The position numbers and the translations under genes are program-made. A model generated the notes under the pieces. That model was not told the origin of the DNA and did no database searches. It saw nothing but the letters and a program-made list of their open reading frames with translations. DNA of 64,000 bases from Anaerococcus sp. Marseille-Q5996. GTDB lineage: Bacteria > Bacillota > Clostridia > Tissierellales > Peptoniphilaceae. This document shows positions 17,565-26,906 of this stretch, one piece after another; within the stretch, counting starts at the first letter, position 1, and each line of letters opens with the position of its first letter. The stretch is from contig NZ_CAMPPE010000005.1 in NCBI RefSeq assembly GCF_946893725.1, positions 22,619 to 86,618 on the forward strand, read 5' to 3'.

Positions 17565-18562
17565 AAATTTAGTACCTTTTCATAGCATTCTACCAGGCGT
17601 TTGCCGGTATTTTCTATAGATTTTTCGGCTGCTTTTTTGTAGCCCTCTTCTCTTAGTGATGGTAACTCACCATTTAATATTCCTTTTATTTTTGCTTCAA
17701 ATTCCTCATTTGAAGTACCCTTGTAGACATTTTTGCCGTCAATATAATCATCTTCAAAAATTTCTATATCACGGATTAAAATATCGGCCTTGCAAGCCAA
17801 GGCTTCTAAAAGGACTATTCCCTCGGTCTCTTCGTGGGTTAAAAAAACATATAAATCTGATCCGCTGTAAGCTTCTCTAAGGTCAGTACTTGAAATATAG
17901 CCTGGAAAATGTAGATTTGCTGGGGCATTATCAATTAATTTTTTGATTTCTATGGGTAAAACTGCAGGATTTAATTTGCCAAACCAAACAAATTCATATT
18001 CTGGCATCTGATTTGCCAAATAAATAAAATCATCAATTCCCTTTCTTTTTATAGGCAAACCTACAGAAATAATTGATTTTTTGCTCTTATCTAGGCCATA
18101 TTTTTCATAAAAATTATCCCTATCAAAGTCCCTATCCTGCCAAAAATCTAAATCAATCCCGTTTGAAACAACTTCTATGGGTCTTTTTAGTTCATAGGAT
18201 TCTAAAATTCCCTTAGAATAATCAGTAGGGGTTAAAATCAAATCTCCCTTGTTGTAGCAATATTCTAGCCATTTTTTAAAAGCTGGAGCTATTTGATTTG
18301 AAAATGTAAAAGAATTTCTAAAGTCCTCTTTGGTAGAGTGGGCATGGTAAATTACTTTTTTGCCGCGCCTTTTTGCCCTATCAGCAAAGGTCACAGATTT
18401 TGGGAAAATTGTATTGATGTGGACAATATCAAAATCTTCCTTATCATTTAAGGTAAAATCACAACCAACAAGGGACAAGGCCTTGATTTGGTGGTCAATT
18501 GCCTTACCTACACCACTTTCTTTAACTGTATCATAATCTTTTGTATATAAAAGAACTTTCAT
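17561..18562 (-). CDS. GT4 glycosyltransferase, likely second step of glycolipid anchor synthesis
   Basis: 333-residue GT-B glycosyltransferase. It has DIVHINTIFPKS near residue 46, VIYHAHSTKEDFRNSF near 71, and the C-terminal EETEGIVLLEALACKADILIRD donor-site block near 236, as in streptococcal CpoA/LafB. It probably adds a second sugar to glucosyl-diacylglycerol. ATG 18562 was chosen over a TTG two codons upstream. It overlaps the first GT gene by about 30 nt, the paired order known for LafA/LafB. Confidence 0.78.
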   Translation of the reverse strand: MKVLLYTKDYDTVKESGVGKAIDHQIKALSLVGCDFTLNDKEDFDIVHINTIFPKSVTFADRAKRRGKKVIYHAHSTKEDFRNSFTFSNQIAPAFKKWLEYCYNKGDLILTPTDYSKGILESYELKRPIEVVSNGIDLDFWQDRDFDRDNFYEKYGLDKSKKSIISVGLPIKRKGIDDFIYLANQMPEYEFVWFGKLNPAVLPIEIKKLIDNAPANLHFPGYISSTDLREAYSGSDLYVFLTHEETEGIVLLEALACKADILIRDIEIFEDDYIDGKNVYKGTSNEEFEAKIKGILNGELPSLREEGYKKAAEKSIENTGKRLVECYEKVLNL

Positions 18563-19691
18563 AATCAAACTCGTTTATTGCTTTCTCGTACAAATCTTCA
18601 CACTTACTACCAAAACTTTCTACAGAAAAATTATCTAGGGCGTATTTTCTAGCATTTGTAGATAATTCTTTTTGGTAATCTGGATTATTTAAAACTTTGT
18701 AAATGTATGTCTTATATTCATCAAAATTATTAAATCTAAATCCATTAAAGCCATTTTTTAATACACCATCTAAGGACTCATCATCACGGCAGACAGCGAC
18801 AAGGCCGTTTGAAAGTGCTTCATAATAAGTAAGTCCTTGGGTTTCTGAGGTGGATGATGTGGTAAATATATCTGCTGCTTGGTAATATTTATTAACTTCA
18901 CTAGGATCAACCATACCCACAAAATTAACATTTGCCTTTAATTTTTCATTGTAGGCTTTAAGCTTATCAGCATGTGGTCCGCCTCCTACTATGAAAAATT
19001 CAATATTTGGATCATCCAACCTTTGGTAAAAGTCTATCAATTCCTCGATATTTTTCTCCTCTCCCAAACGACCTAGATAAAGTAATATTTTCTTATCCTT
19101 AGGAATACCTAGCTCAGCCCTTAAATCCTCATCATACATATCACAAATATGGACACCTGTTGGGATTACAGCAATTTTTTTCCTGTCAATATTATAAGAT
19201 TCCAAAATATTTGCAGTTTTTTCAGTAGGGGCAATCATATAATCGCACATATCTGAAAAGTTTTTGCTAAAGGCTGCCACAATTTTTAAACCAGCACGTT
19301 TATTTTTTGTAAAATAGTGGGTGTAGTCCTCATAAACCGTATGGTAGGTGTGGACTAAGGGGATATTTAAAATTTTTGCCAAAGTTTTTCCCATAAGAAA
19401 TGTAGAAAATTCGCATTGGCTGTGGACAATGTCTGGCTCCCATTTTCTGATATTTCTTAGATGAGTTTTGGCCAAAATATTTGTAATTCGTGCTTCTGGA
19501 TATATTCTTTTTGCAGAAAGAGATCCTATGTAGTACACTTCCTCAGTTTGGTAACTAGAAATGGTATTTGAAAGTGTTAAGACTCTTACCTCGTGACCTT
19601 GACTTTCTAAATAGTTTTTTAAGTTTAATACAGATCGGACCACCCCGTTTACAACCGGATAGTACCAATCGCTTGTTATAAGTATTTTCAT
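18531..19691 (-). CDS. GT4 glycosyltransferase, likely diacylglycerol glucosyltransferase
   Basis: 386-residue GT-B enzyme beginning with MKILITSDWYYPVVNGVVRS, the acceptor-side signature of 1,2-diacylglycerol 3-glucosyltransferases. TYHTVYEDYTHYF near residue 116, VGGGPHADKLK near 236 and SSTSETQGLTYYEALSNG near 278 are family features. It probably makes the glucosyl-lipid that the downstream GT extends, for membrane glycolipid or lipoteichoic acid anchors. Confidence 0.82.
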   Translation of the reverse strand: MKILITSDWYYPVVNGVVRSVLNLKNYLESQGHEVRVLTLSNTISSYQTEEVYYIGSLSAKRIYPEARITNILAKTHLRNIRKWEPDIVHSQCEFSTFLMGKTLAKILNIPLVHTYHTVYEDYTHYFTKNKRAGLKIVAAFSKNFSDMCDYMIAPTEKTANILESYNIDRKKIAVIPTGVHICDMYDEDLRAELGIPKDKKILLYLGRLGEEKNIEELIDFYQRLDDPNIEFFIVGGGPHADKLKAYNEKLKANVNFVGMVDPSEVNKYYQAADIFTTSSTSETQGLTYYEALSNGLVAVCRDDESLDGVLKNGFNGFRFNNFDEYKTYIYKVLNNPDYQKELSTNARKYALDNFSVESFGSKCEDLYEKAINEFDYESSFIYKRL

Positions 19692-19791
19692 AAATTCCTC
19701 TAATATTACTATATTAGCTAAGAAGACTTTTTACAATTCATCTTTAATTATCAATTAATTTTAGTATAGTTTATGTGAAATGAGGTGAAAA

Positions 19792-20142
19792 ATGGGACCC
19801 CTAATTGCAACTAATATCATGCTTTTAATATTTAGCATTTACATAGGCATATTTTTTAGGCACTTTCATAGTAGCTATCCTGAAATGGAAGTAGGCTTTC
19901 ACTTATGGGAAGTTTGCTACAATCAGGATACATGGAATTATGGAAATAAATTTGCAGGAAATCTTTCAATCATCCTAGGCATATTATTTTTTGGAATTAT
20001 TTATCCTATTTGCCTGTATTTAGAACTTAAGAGGTCTTATATGACCGGGCTTTTATTTATTCTTGCAATACTATTTCTATTGCTATTATTTCTTATAGTA
20101 AAAATAAGGATGCGCAAAAAATTTAATCTAAAAGACAAATAA
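19792..20142 (+). CDS. Small SdpI-like membrane protein
   Basis: 116-residue protein with three hydrophobic helices (residues 5-23, 58-78, 82-105). The segment TWNYGNKFAGNLSIILGI matches the SdpI-type motif (Trp, Asn, Gly spaced before a helix) found in immunity and transport-like proteins. It is shorter than SdpI and stands alone. The start follows GAGGTGAAAA. Confidence 0.6.
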   Translation: MGPLIATNIMLLIFSIYIGIFFRHFHSSYPEMEVGFHLWEVCYNQDTWNYGNKFAGNLSIILGILFFGIIYPICLYLELKRSYMTGLLFILAILFLLLLFLIVKIRMRKKFNLKDK

Positions 20143-20167
20143 GACGGCAGTGTTGTCGTCTTATTTT
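20139..20167. terminator. Bidirectional terminator
   Basis: AATAAGACGGCA-GTGT-TGTCGTCTTATT hairpin between convergent genes. Confidence 0.85.
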
Positions 20168-21750
20168 CTTATCCTAAAGGTATTTTTCCCATAAATTTTA
20201 ACTAGGAGGTGAAAAACAATTATTAAAACAAGCATTATAGCGCTTACAATAATTAAAGTTAATTGCCCCTTAGATGTTTTTCCAATAATTAGTGGAATAA
20301 AAATTACATTTGCATAATTTAATATATTGTAAAATAGCTTGTATCCATGTCCAACATTAGCCGCCTCAAAGTTAAAGGGTTGGAATATATAGTAAATAAA
20401 TAATTCAAAGGCTATATAAAATAAAAAACTTGCCAATACAAAAATCTCACACACAATTAAATTTTTAATGCCTAGAGCTGGAAAAAGTAGAAAAGCTAAA
20501 ATATTTACCAAAAAACCTGCTAAGAGGCCAATCAAATTTATCTTTAATAGAGATTTATACCTAAGCTTAAACATGGCAAAAATTGCATTTTCCTCTTTAT
20601 AAAACCCATATTGGAGTAAGGACCTATCGCAGTTTAAGAACATTGCCCTGCTGGAATTTGGATTATTAAAGAGTATCGATACAAATATTGATTGAACCAA
20701 TAGCAAAATATTTTCTATGCCAAAGTTAGAATCACCAAGTTTATACTTTGTAAATACTAGGGCAAGGGCAGCTATGGCAAAGATAATACCAGCTTTTTTT
20801 AAAATTGGTTTGGCAAGAAGTCTCTTATGCCTTGCAAAAAATAAATTATTTAATAGCTCATAACCACTTCCATTTTCTTTTTTGCCAGCTTCTATGTCAG
20901 TATCCTTTAAGGCCAGGCTATCATTGGCAATTTGATCAAAATCTATACTTATATCAGCTTCTGCAGCCTTTGCATCCTCTAATACCTTGCCATAGTCATC
21001 TAGTTTTAATAGATATTTCATTGCAAAAATAGATCCTATAAGGCTAATTACAAATATTACCAGCAATATAAGAGTGTTATAAGTCTTTACATTCATAAAA
21101 ATAGCAAAAAGAACTATAAAGGATAGGATGTTTACCCACCACTTATTCGCATAAATTTCCTTTTGCCTCTTTGAAATAATAAGAGTAAAGGTGTTTGAGA
21201 TAATCCTTGCAAAGGCAAGGATAAAGCTTAGTAAAAATCCGTTTTTAAGGCCAAGAAATATTGCAAAAGCAAATCCCCTCCCAAATCCTATCCTAAGGGG
21301 GTCAAAAACTCCTTTAATCAACCCGCTTTCTTTAGGGGCGAGCCTGTATTGGTTATTTAGATTTCTCATATCAACCTTATTGCCAGCAATGCTATTTGAA
21401 TTTATAGCAGCACTTAGGTAAAAGGCTAGAAATGATAGGTTTGATAGGGATAGGTCGACAAATTGATTAGTCCTTAGCCCTTCAAATTGTAATGGAGTTT
21501 TTATAAGCCATAGGATAAATCCCGCAAAAGCCAAAGCCATAAAGTAAGCAAAAATGCTTTTTAAAATCTGACCCAAAACAGAAAATATGGGACCTAGGGC
21601 ATAGACAAGTTTTTTTAATCCATAGGCCCTATATTTTTCTCCAGTGTATTTGCCAATTATTGGCAGATGATGGAAAAAATAAATAATTTGGTTAATATTT
21701 TTTGCTAGATTTGCATTTTCTATAATCCTATACTTTTTGTAATATTCCAT
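20161..21750 (-). CDS. Large ABC exporter membrane protein
   Basis: 529-residue, highly hydrophobic protein with about twelve helices and no recognisable catalytic motif. It directly follows an ABC ATPase gene, so it is probably the permease. ATG 21750 is supported by GGAGGATTAGT; an upstream in-frame start at 21792 lies inside the ATPase gene. The central cytoplasmic stretch (LKDTDIEAGKKENG near 285) separates two membrane halves. Substrate unknown. Confidence 0.72.
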   Translation of the reverse strand: MEYYKKYRIIENANLAKNINQIIYFFHHLPIIGKYTGEKYRAYGLKKLVYALGPIFSVLGQILKSIFAYFMALAFAGFILWLIKTPLQFEGLRTNQFVDLSLSNLSFLAFYLSAAINSNSIAGNKVDMRNLNNQYRLAPKESGLIKGVFDPLRIGFGRGFAFAIFLGLKNGFLLSFILAFARIISNTFTLIISKRQKEIYANKWWVNILSFIVLFAIFMNVKTYNTLILLVIFVISLIGSIFAMKYLLKLDDYGKVLEDAKAAEADISIDFDQIANDSLALKDTDIEAGKKENGSGYELLNNLFFARHKRLLAKPILKKAGIIFAIAALALVFTKYKLGDSNFGIENILLLVQSIFVSILFNNPNSSRAMFLNCDRSLLQYGFYKEENAIFAMFKLRYKSLLKINLIGLLAGFLVNILAFLLFPALGIKNLIVCEIFVLASFLFYIAFELFIYYIFQPFNFEAANVGHGYKLFYNILNYANVIFIPLIIGKTSKGQLTLIIVSAIMLVLIIVFHLLVKIYGKNTFRIRK

Positions 21751-21751
21751 A

Positions 21752-22456
21752 CTAATCCTCCTTTTGGAGTAGGTCAATGACCCTATCTTCAAAATCAGGA
21801 TTATTTTTTATTTGCCTATCTACTTCCTCTATTTGACCCTTATGTAATAAAACTATCTCATCTGATATGTCCTTGGCTAGGTCTAAAATGTGGGTTGAAA
21901 ATATTATAATATGATCATGTTTTATAGACTTTATGAGGTCTTTCATTTCTTTTTGAACAACTACATCTAGGGAATTAAGGGGCTCATCCATTAAAATAAC
22001 TTTTGGTTTTAGTATAAGAAACATCATCATTTGAAGCTTATTTCTCATCCCAGTCGAATATCCTTGGATAAGTCTATCCTTATCATCTTCATCAAATTTT
22101 ACCAGGTCAAAATAGTAACTAGGGTCAAGGGTTCCTGCAATTCTTTGCCTATTTACATCTATAAAAAAATTTATAAACTCCCTAGCAGTTAAAAACCTTG
22201 GCAATTCTGGTTCTGCTAGCATAAAGAATACATCCTTACTATCAAGATTTATTTTTTCATCATTATCTATTAGATAAATCTCCCCGCTATCTTTCTTAAG
22301 TTCCTTTGCAATCAAAGAAAAAAGAGTTGTCTTTCCAGCTCCATTTCTTCCCAAAAGGGCATATATAATACCTTGGTCAAATGTAGCATCTAAGTTTTTT
22401 AAGACACTCTTTTCTTCAAATTGTTTTGATAAATTTTCTATGACTAGTTTCATCAT
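21752..22456 (-). CDS. ABC transporter ATP-binding protein
   Basis: 234-residue ATPase with Walker A GRNGAGKTT near residue 35, signature YSTGMRNKLQMMM near 131, Walker B VILMDEP near 150 and STHILD near 188. ATG 22456 follows GGGGAGATTGGAGAT; the neighbouring ATG 22453 is also possible. It works with the large permease encoded one base downstream. Confidence 0.92.
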   Translation of the reverse strand: MMKLVIENLSKQFEEKSVLKNLDATFDQGIIYALLGRNGAGKTTLFSLIAKELKKDSGEIYLIDNDEKINLDSKDVFFMLAEPELPRFLTAREFINFFIDVNRQRIAGTLDPSYYFDLVKFDEDDKDRLIQGYSTGMRNKLQMMMFLILKPKVILMDEPLNSLDVVVQKEMKDLIKSIKHDHIIIFSTHILDLAKDISDEIVLLHKGQIEEVDRQIKNNPDFEDRVIDLLQKED

Positions 22457-22572
22457 ATCTCCAATCTCCCCAGAATATTTCATCATAAGAATATCAGAGA
22501 ATCAATATATTATCTAGCTTAATTAATAAAGTTTATAATAATTTTAAATATACTTAATAAGTTAATGCTTAT

Positions 22573-23223
22573 TTATATTCTTTTTATAGATGTGATTTCA
22601 CTTGGATGATCTATAATCAAATCAGGATTTTCTGCCTCTAAAACTTCACGGTCTCTAAAGCCCCATGAGCATCCCACGGTAAAAATATTTGTATTTCTAC
22701 CACATTTCATATCCACTTCACTATCGCCAAAGTATAAAATATCTGAAAATGGCACATCAAAGTGGTTGGCGATAATCATAATCCCTTCTGGAGATGGCTT
22801 TCTTTTATAATCTTCCCTATATCCTAGGATGTAGTCAAAATATTTTTCGCCAAAAATAGATTTTAACACTCTATTACTGGTTTCATCAGGTTTATTTGAA
22901 AATGCAGCAATAATTTCTCCATTTTCTTTTAATTTATCTAGGGATTCTTTGATACCTTCAAAGGGTTTTGTAAGGTGTAGGGGGTCGTTGTTGTAGGACT
23001 CGTTGTATCTATTATAGATTTCTTCTTTTAATAGCTCATCTCCGGTAAATCCAACATAATTTAAAGTTTTATCCAACAAAACTCTGGGACCATTGCCGAC
23101 AAATTCTCGAATTTTTTCTTTGGGAACTGATTTTAATCCGTATTTTTTGAAAGTTTCGTTTATATGAAAGTTTATTGAATCAATAGTATTTAAAAGTGTC
23201 CCGTCGATGTCAAATATATACAT
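22573..23223 (-). CDS. HAD-superfamily phosphatase, phosphoglycolate phosphatase-like
   Basis: 216-residue HAD hydrolase. Motif I DIDGTLLNT (nucleophile Asp4, acid Asp6), motif II AFSNKPDE near 107, the motif III Lys in YKRKPSPEG near 138-146, and motif IV YFGDSEVDMKCG near 162. The helical cap lies in between. It resembles Gph/PpaX; the substrate cannot be fixed. Monocistronic. Confidence 0.88.
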   Translation of the reverse strand: MYIFDIDGTLLNTIDSINFHINETFKKYGLKSVPKEKIREFVGNGPRVLLDKTLNYVGFTGDELLKEEIYNRYNESYNNDPLHLTKPFEGIKESLDKLKENGEIIAAFSNKPDETSNRVLKSIFGEKYFDYILGYREDYKRKPSPEGIMIIANHFDVPFSDILYFGDSEVDMKCGRNTNIFTVGCSWGFRDREVLEAENPDLIIDHPSEITSIKRI

Positions 23224-23411
23224 TTTACCTCCTTTACAAAATTTAAGTTCTTAGTCTATCTTTACCCTAATAGAATAATATTTTAATAATATTTTGGATA
23301 AAGTATGAAAAAAGGGCATAATTATTGGTAAGAATAATTTTGCAAATGTTTGCAATTTTGTCCCATTGTATATACAATGAAAGAAGAAAAGATTTTGAAA
23401 AGAGGGTTTTT

Positions 23412-24857
23412 ATGAGTAATGTAAGAAATTTATCAATGCTCAGTGATTTTTACGAATTTACCATGGCCAATGCATATTTTAACCATGGTATGAAGGATAC
23501 AATTGCTGTTTTTGATGCATTTTATAGGACAAATCCTGATGAAGGTGGATATTCCATCTTTGCAGGTTTAAACGATGTAATTGATTTTATAGAAAATCTA
23601 CATTTTACAGAAGAAGATATAGCTTATCTAAAGGAAGTGGGAGATTTTTCTGATGGCTTCCTAGATTACCTACGTGAGTTTAAATTCACCGGCGATGTCT
23701 GGGCCTTTCCTGAAGGATCAGTTATGTTTCCAAACGAGCCTATCATCACAGTTAAGGCACCTATTATAGAATGTTCTATAGTAGAAACTTACCTATTGCT
23801 ATCAATGAATTTTAATTCACTGATTGCTACAAAAACAAGTAGGATAGTAAAGGCTGCTGGAGACAGGCTTGTAATGGAATTTGGTGCCCGCCGTGCCCAA
23901 GGAGCAGATGCTTCTCTAACAGGTGCAAGGGCTGCATTTATAGCTGGTGCACCAGTATCAAGTAATACACTTTCTGCAAAAACATATGGTTTTAAGCCAT
24001 CTGGTACCATGGCTCATGCGTGGATTCAAGCCTTTGATAGTGAGTATGAAGCCTTTAAAGTTTATGCTGAAACTTATCCAGAAAACTGCACACTTTTAAT
24101 CGATACCTACGATACAATTAATAGTGGCTTACCAAATGCTATGCGTATATTTAAAGAAGTTTTAGAACCAAAAGGTCTTACTGGTGGGGTGAGAATAGAC
24201 TCTGGGGACCTTGCTTATTTATCTAAAGAAGTAAGAAAAATATTAGATGAAAATGGCTTTAAAGATACAAAAATAGTTGCATCTAATTCTCTAGATGAAT
24301 TTAAAATAAATTCTCTAACAGCCCAAGGAGCAAAAATCGATGCCTTTGGTATTGGTGAAAGACTTATAACAAGTAAGTCTGACCCAGTTTTTGGTGGGGT
24401 ATATAAGCTTGTAGGAATTTATGAAAATGATGATCTAAAGGCCCGTATAAAGGTATCTGAAAACGTAGAAAAAATTACAACACCAGGCTTTAAAAATGTT
24501 TATAGGCTTTATGACAAAAACACTGGCAAGGCTGAGGCTGATTATATCACCCTACGCGAGGAAGAGGTGGATGATTCAAAACCACTTGTAATCTTTGACC
24601 CACTCTTTACATGGAAAATGAAAAAAATGGACAATTATGAAGCCCGCCTAATGCAAGTGCCTATATTTGAAGGTGGAAAACTAGTCTATGACCAACCAGA
24701 TATCCACGAAATCCAAGCTTATTGCAAAAAAGAAATCGAAAGCATATGGGATGAGGTAAAAAGATTTGACCAACCTCACAACTACTATGTCGACCTTTCC
24801 CAAGACTTGTGGAATCTAAAACAAAACCTTATTTTGGAAGCTAAAAGAGGCCAATGA
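23412..24857 (+). CDS. pncB: Nicotinate phosphoribosyltransferase
   Basis: First step of the Preiss-Handler NAD salvage route, joining nicotinate to PRPP. 481 residues from ATG 23412, preceded by AGAGGG; the longer frame from 23325 lacks a ribosome site. MLSDFYEFTMANAYF near residue 9, EFGARRAQGADASLTGARAA near 157, and IRIDSGDLAYLSKEVR near 262 are strong family blocks. It overlaps the SDR gene by 4 nt. Confidence 0.95.
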   Translation: MSNVRNLSMLSDFYEFTMANAYFNHGMKDTIAVFDAFYRTNPDEGGYSIFAGLNDVIDFIENLHFTEEDIAYLKEVGDFSDGFLDYLREFKFTGDVWAFPEGSVMFPNEPIITVKAPIIECSIVETYLLLSMNFNSLIATKTSRIVKAAGDRLVMEFGARRAQGADASLTGARAAFIAGAPVSSNTLSAKTYGFKPSGTMAHAWIQAFDSEYEAFKVYAETYPENCTLLIDTYDTINSGLPNAMRIFKEVLEPKGLTGGVRIDSGDLAYLSKEVRKILDENGFKDTKIVASNSLDEFKINSLTAQGAKIDAFGIGERLITSKSDPVFGGVYKLVGIYENDDLKARIKVSENVEKITTPGFKNVYRLYDKNTGKAEADYITLREEEVDDSKPLVIFDPLFTWKMKKMDNYEARLMQVPIFEGGKLVYDQPDIHEIQAYCKKEIESIWDEVKRFDQPHNYYVDLSQDLWNLKQNLILEAKRGQ

Positions 24858-25594
24858 TTGCAATAATTACCGGGGCAAGTTCTGGAATCGGCAGAGAATT
24901 TGCTATCCAAGTTGATGATTTAAGCTATGATCAGATTTGGATAATAGCTCGCAGAAAAGACCGCCTAATAGAGCTTAAAAATCAGCTAAAAACAAAAAGC
25001 AAAATCCTTGCCCTGGATTTGCTTGACAGGGAAAGTTTCTTAAAAATATCAAATGAAATTGAAATTGCAAATCAAAAAGTCGGTCTCTTAGTAAATGCTG
25101 CAGGTGTGGGTTTTAATGATTATTTTGAGAATGTGAGTCTAGAAGAAAATCAAAGGATGATTGACTTAAATATTCTAGCACCCACCCAGCTTATAAAAGT
25201 GATTTTGCCTTACATGGCTGAAAACTCGGTGATTATAAATGTAGGATCTGTAGCAGGATTTATTCCTCAGCCAAAATTTGCGACCTATGCAGCTAGCAAA
25301 TCGTATTTGATAAGCTTATCCCGCGCCTTAAATCGAGAATTGAAAGGCAGAAAAATCCATCTTACAAGTCTATGCCCAAATCCAGTTGACACTGAGTTTG
25401 GAGAAATTGATAAAAATGGCATAAAAAAATACGGGACAGAAGACATCCATAAATTGGTGGCAAAAGCTTTAAGAGAAGCTAGATACAAGGATCTAATTTC
25501 TGTCCATGCATCAGCAAAATTTATGAGACTAATATCAAAAATAATACCCCACTCCTTTGTGATGTGGCTTGAGAGGGTTTTTGGCATGTATTGA
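24854..25594 (+). CDS. Short-chain dehydrogenase/reductase
   Basis: 246-residue SDR with the cofactor loop TGASSGIG (residues 6-13), NAAGVG near 81, NVGSVAG near 127, and the catalytic YAASK near 145. The substrate is unknown. It is the second gene of an operon with pncB. Confidence 0.9.
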   Translation: MIAIITGASSGIGREFAIQVDDLSYDQIWIIARRKDRLIELKNQLKTKSKILALDLLDRESFLKISNEIEIANQKVGLLVNAAGVGFNDYFENVSLEENQRMIDLNILAPTQLIKVILPYMAENSVIINVGSVAGFIPQPKFATYAASKSYLISLSRALNRELKGRKIHLTSLCPNPVDTEFGEIDKNGIKKYGTEDIHKLVAKALREARYKDLISVHASAKFMRLISKIIPHSFVMWLERVFGMY

Positions 25595-25602
25595 TCAAAA
25601 TT

Positions 25603-25910
25603 CAAAACAAGCGTGTCATTTGAGGTTGACTTAGCGGTTTTGAGTTTTTGTAGATAGAATTTTAATAAATTAAAAAAGTCTCTGCCTAAACTTCTCTCAT
25701 TTTCTTTGTTTAGATAGTAATTGATTGGGATAATATATATTTAATATAAAAATCAATACAAGCGTGTCATTTAGAAAAATTTACTAGAATTCAAATTGAA
25801 AAATTCATTAAAAAATTGCACTGTTTGAGCGAAAGCGAGTTTGCAATTTTTAGAATTTTGAGATTATGAATTCTTAAATTTTGAGGTTGACTTAGCGGTT
25901 TTGATTTTTA
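25603..25910. repeat. Direct repeat, second copy split by a 110-bp palindromic insert
   Basis: The block GCGTGTCATTTGAGGTTGAC plus the following 20 nt is intact at 25611-25645. At 25762 the same block is interrupted after CATTT and resumes at 25883. The insert (about 25773-25882) is a nested palindrome: AGAATTCA/TGAATTCT outside and AAAAATTGCA/TGCAATTTTT inside, around GAGCGAAAGCGAG. It looks like a small non-coding mobile element (MITE-like). The rest of the gap between the SDR and manA holds no gene. Confidence 0.7.
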
Positions 25911-25932
25911 GGTATTATTAATAATTTTACAA

Positions 25933-25960
25933 TAAAAAAGAGCCTCTCGGCTCTTTTTTT
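25933..25960 (-). terminator. Terminator after manA
   Basis: AAAAAAGAGCC-TCTC-GGCTCTTTTTT, symmetric but placed at the manA stop. Confidence 0.85.
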
Positions 25961-26897
25961 ATGCTATATTTGACTCAATTATTGTTAGGTTTCCTTCAAA
26001 TTCATAAGATGACACTTCATTTGTCAGGATAAAGAAGTCTCCCTTTTTGATATTGTATTCTTCCCCATCTACCCTTAGGACTCCCACACCTTCTACAACT
26101 GATTCTAATAGGTAAGGAGCATTTCTTATCAAGCTTACTCGGTTACTGGTTTCTAGTTTTCTTACTTCAAAAAATTCATTTTTTGTAAGGCTAGTTTTTA
26201 TAAGGTTGCCTGCTTCTTCTACATTTTTTTCATCTGCTATTTCATTTAATTTTATAGCCTGGATGGATTTATCTATATGAAGTTCGCGTAGATTGCCTTC
26301 TTTATCTGGGCGGTCGTAGTCGTAAAGTCTATAAGTTATATCAGATGCTTGTTGGATTTCTAATATTAGACATCCCTTTTTAATGGCATGGACTGTACCT
26401 GCTGGCACAAAGAAAAAATCTCCCTTAGTGGCTGGGACTTCTTTTAAAACATCATTCCATTTTTTATTTTCAATTTTTTCAACAGCATCATCCTTATCTT
26501 CAGCATTTAGCCCATAAATAATTGAAGCAGGATTTTCATTTAGGATATACCAGCATTCGGTTTTGCCCCTTGAGTTTTCAAGTTTTGCTCCCATTTGATC
26601 ATCTGGGTGGACTTGGATAGATAGGTCATCTGTGGCATCAATTATTTTTACCAAAAGTGGGAAAGTTTCTTCGCCTTCACCAGCAAATAATTCCTTATTA
26701 TTTTTGTAAAGTTCTTTTAGTGTTTGGCCAGCCAGCTCTCCATTTATTACAACAGAACTTGCCTCATCCATGCCAGATATGGCCCAATATTCACCAACAC
26801 TATCAGAATTTATATTATAGTCAAATTCGTCTTTTAATCTGGACCCGCCCCAAACCTTATCAACAAATTCTCCTTGTAAAATCAAAACTTTTTGCAT
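25959..26897 (-). CDS. manA: Mannose-6-phosphate isomerase, class I
   Basis: Zinc enzyme interconverting mannose 6-phosphate and fructose 6-phosphate. 312 residues, the short Firmicute form. Metal-ligand segments include LSIQVHPDD near residue 95, KTECWYIL near 113, and VPAGTVHAI near 170. It lies 10 nt or less after the carboxypeptidase gene, probably in one transcript. Confidence 0.93.
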   Translation of the reverse strand: MQKVLILQGEFVDKVWGGSRLKDEFDYNINSDSVGEYWAISGMDEASSVVINGELAGQTLKELYKNNKELFAGEGEETFPLLVKIIDATDDLSIQVHPDDQMGAKLENSRGKTECWYILNENPASIIYGLNAEDKDDAVEKIENKKWNDVLKEVPATKGDFFFVPAGTVHAIKKGCLILEIQQASDITYRLYDYDRPDKEGNLRELHIDKSIQAIKLNEIADEKNVEEAGNLIKTSLTKNEFFEVRKLETSNRVSLIRNAPYLLESVVEGVGVLRVDGEEYNIKKGDFFILTNEVSSYEFEGNLTIIESNIA

Positions 26898-26906
26898 ATT
26901 TTCTCC

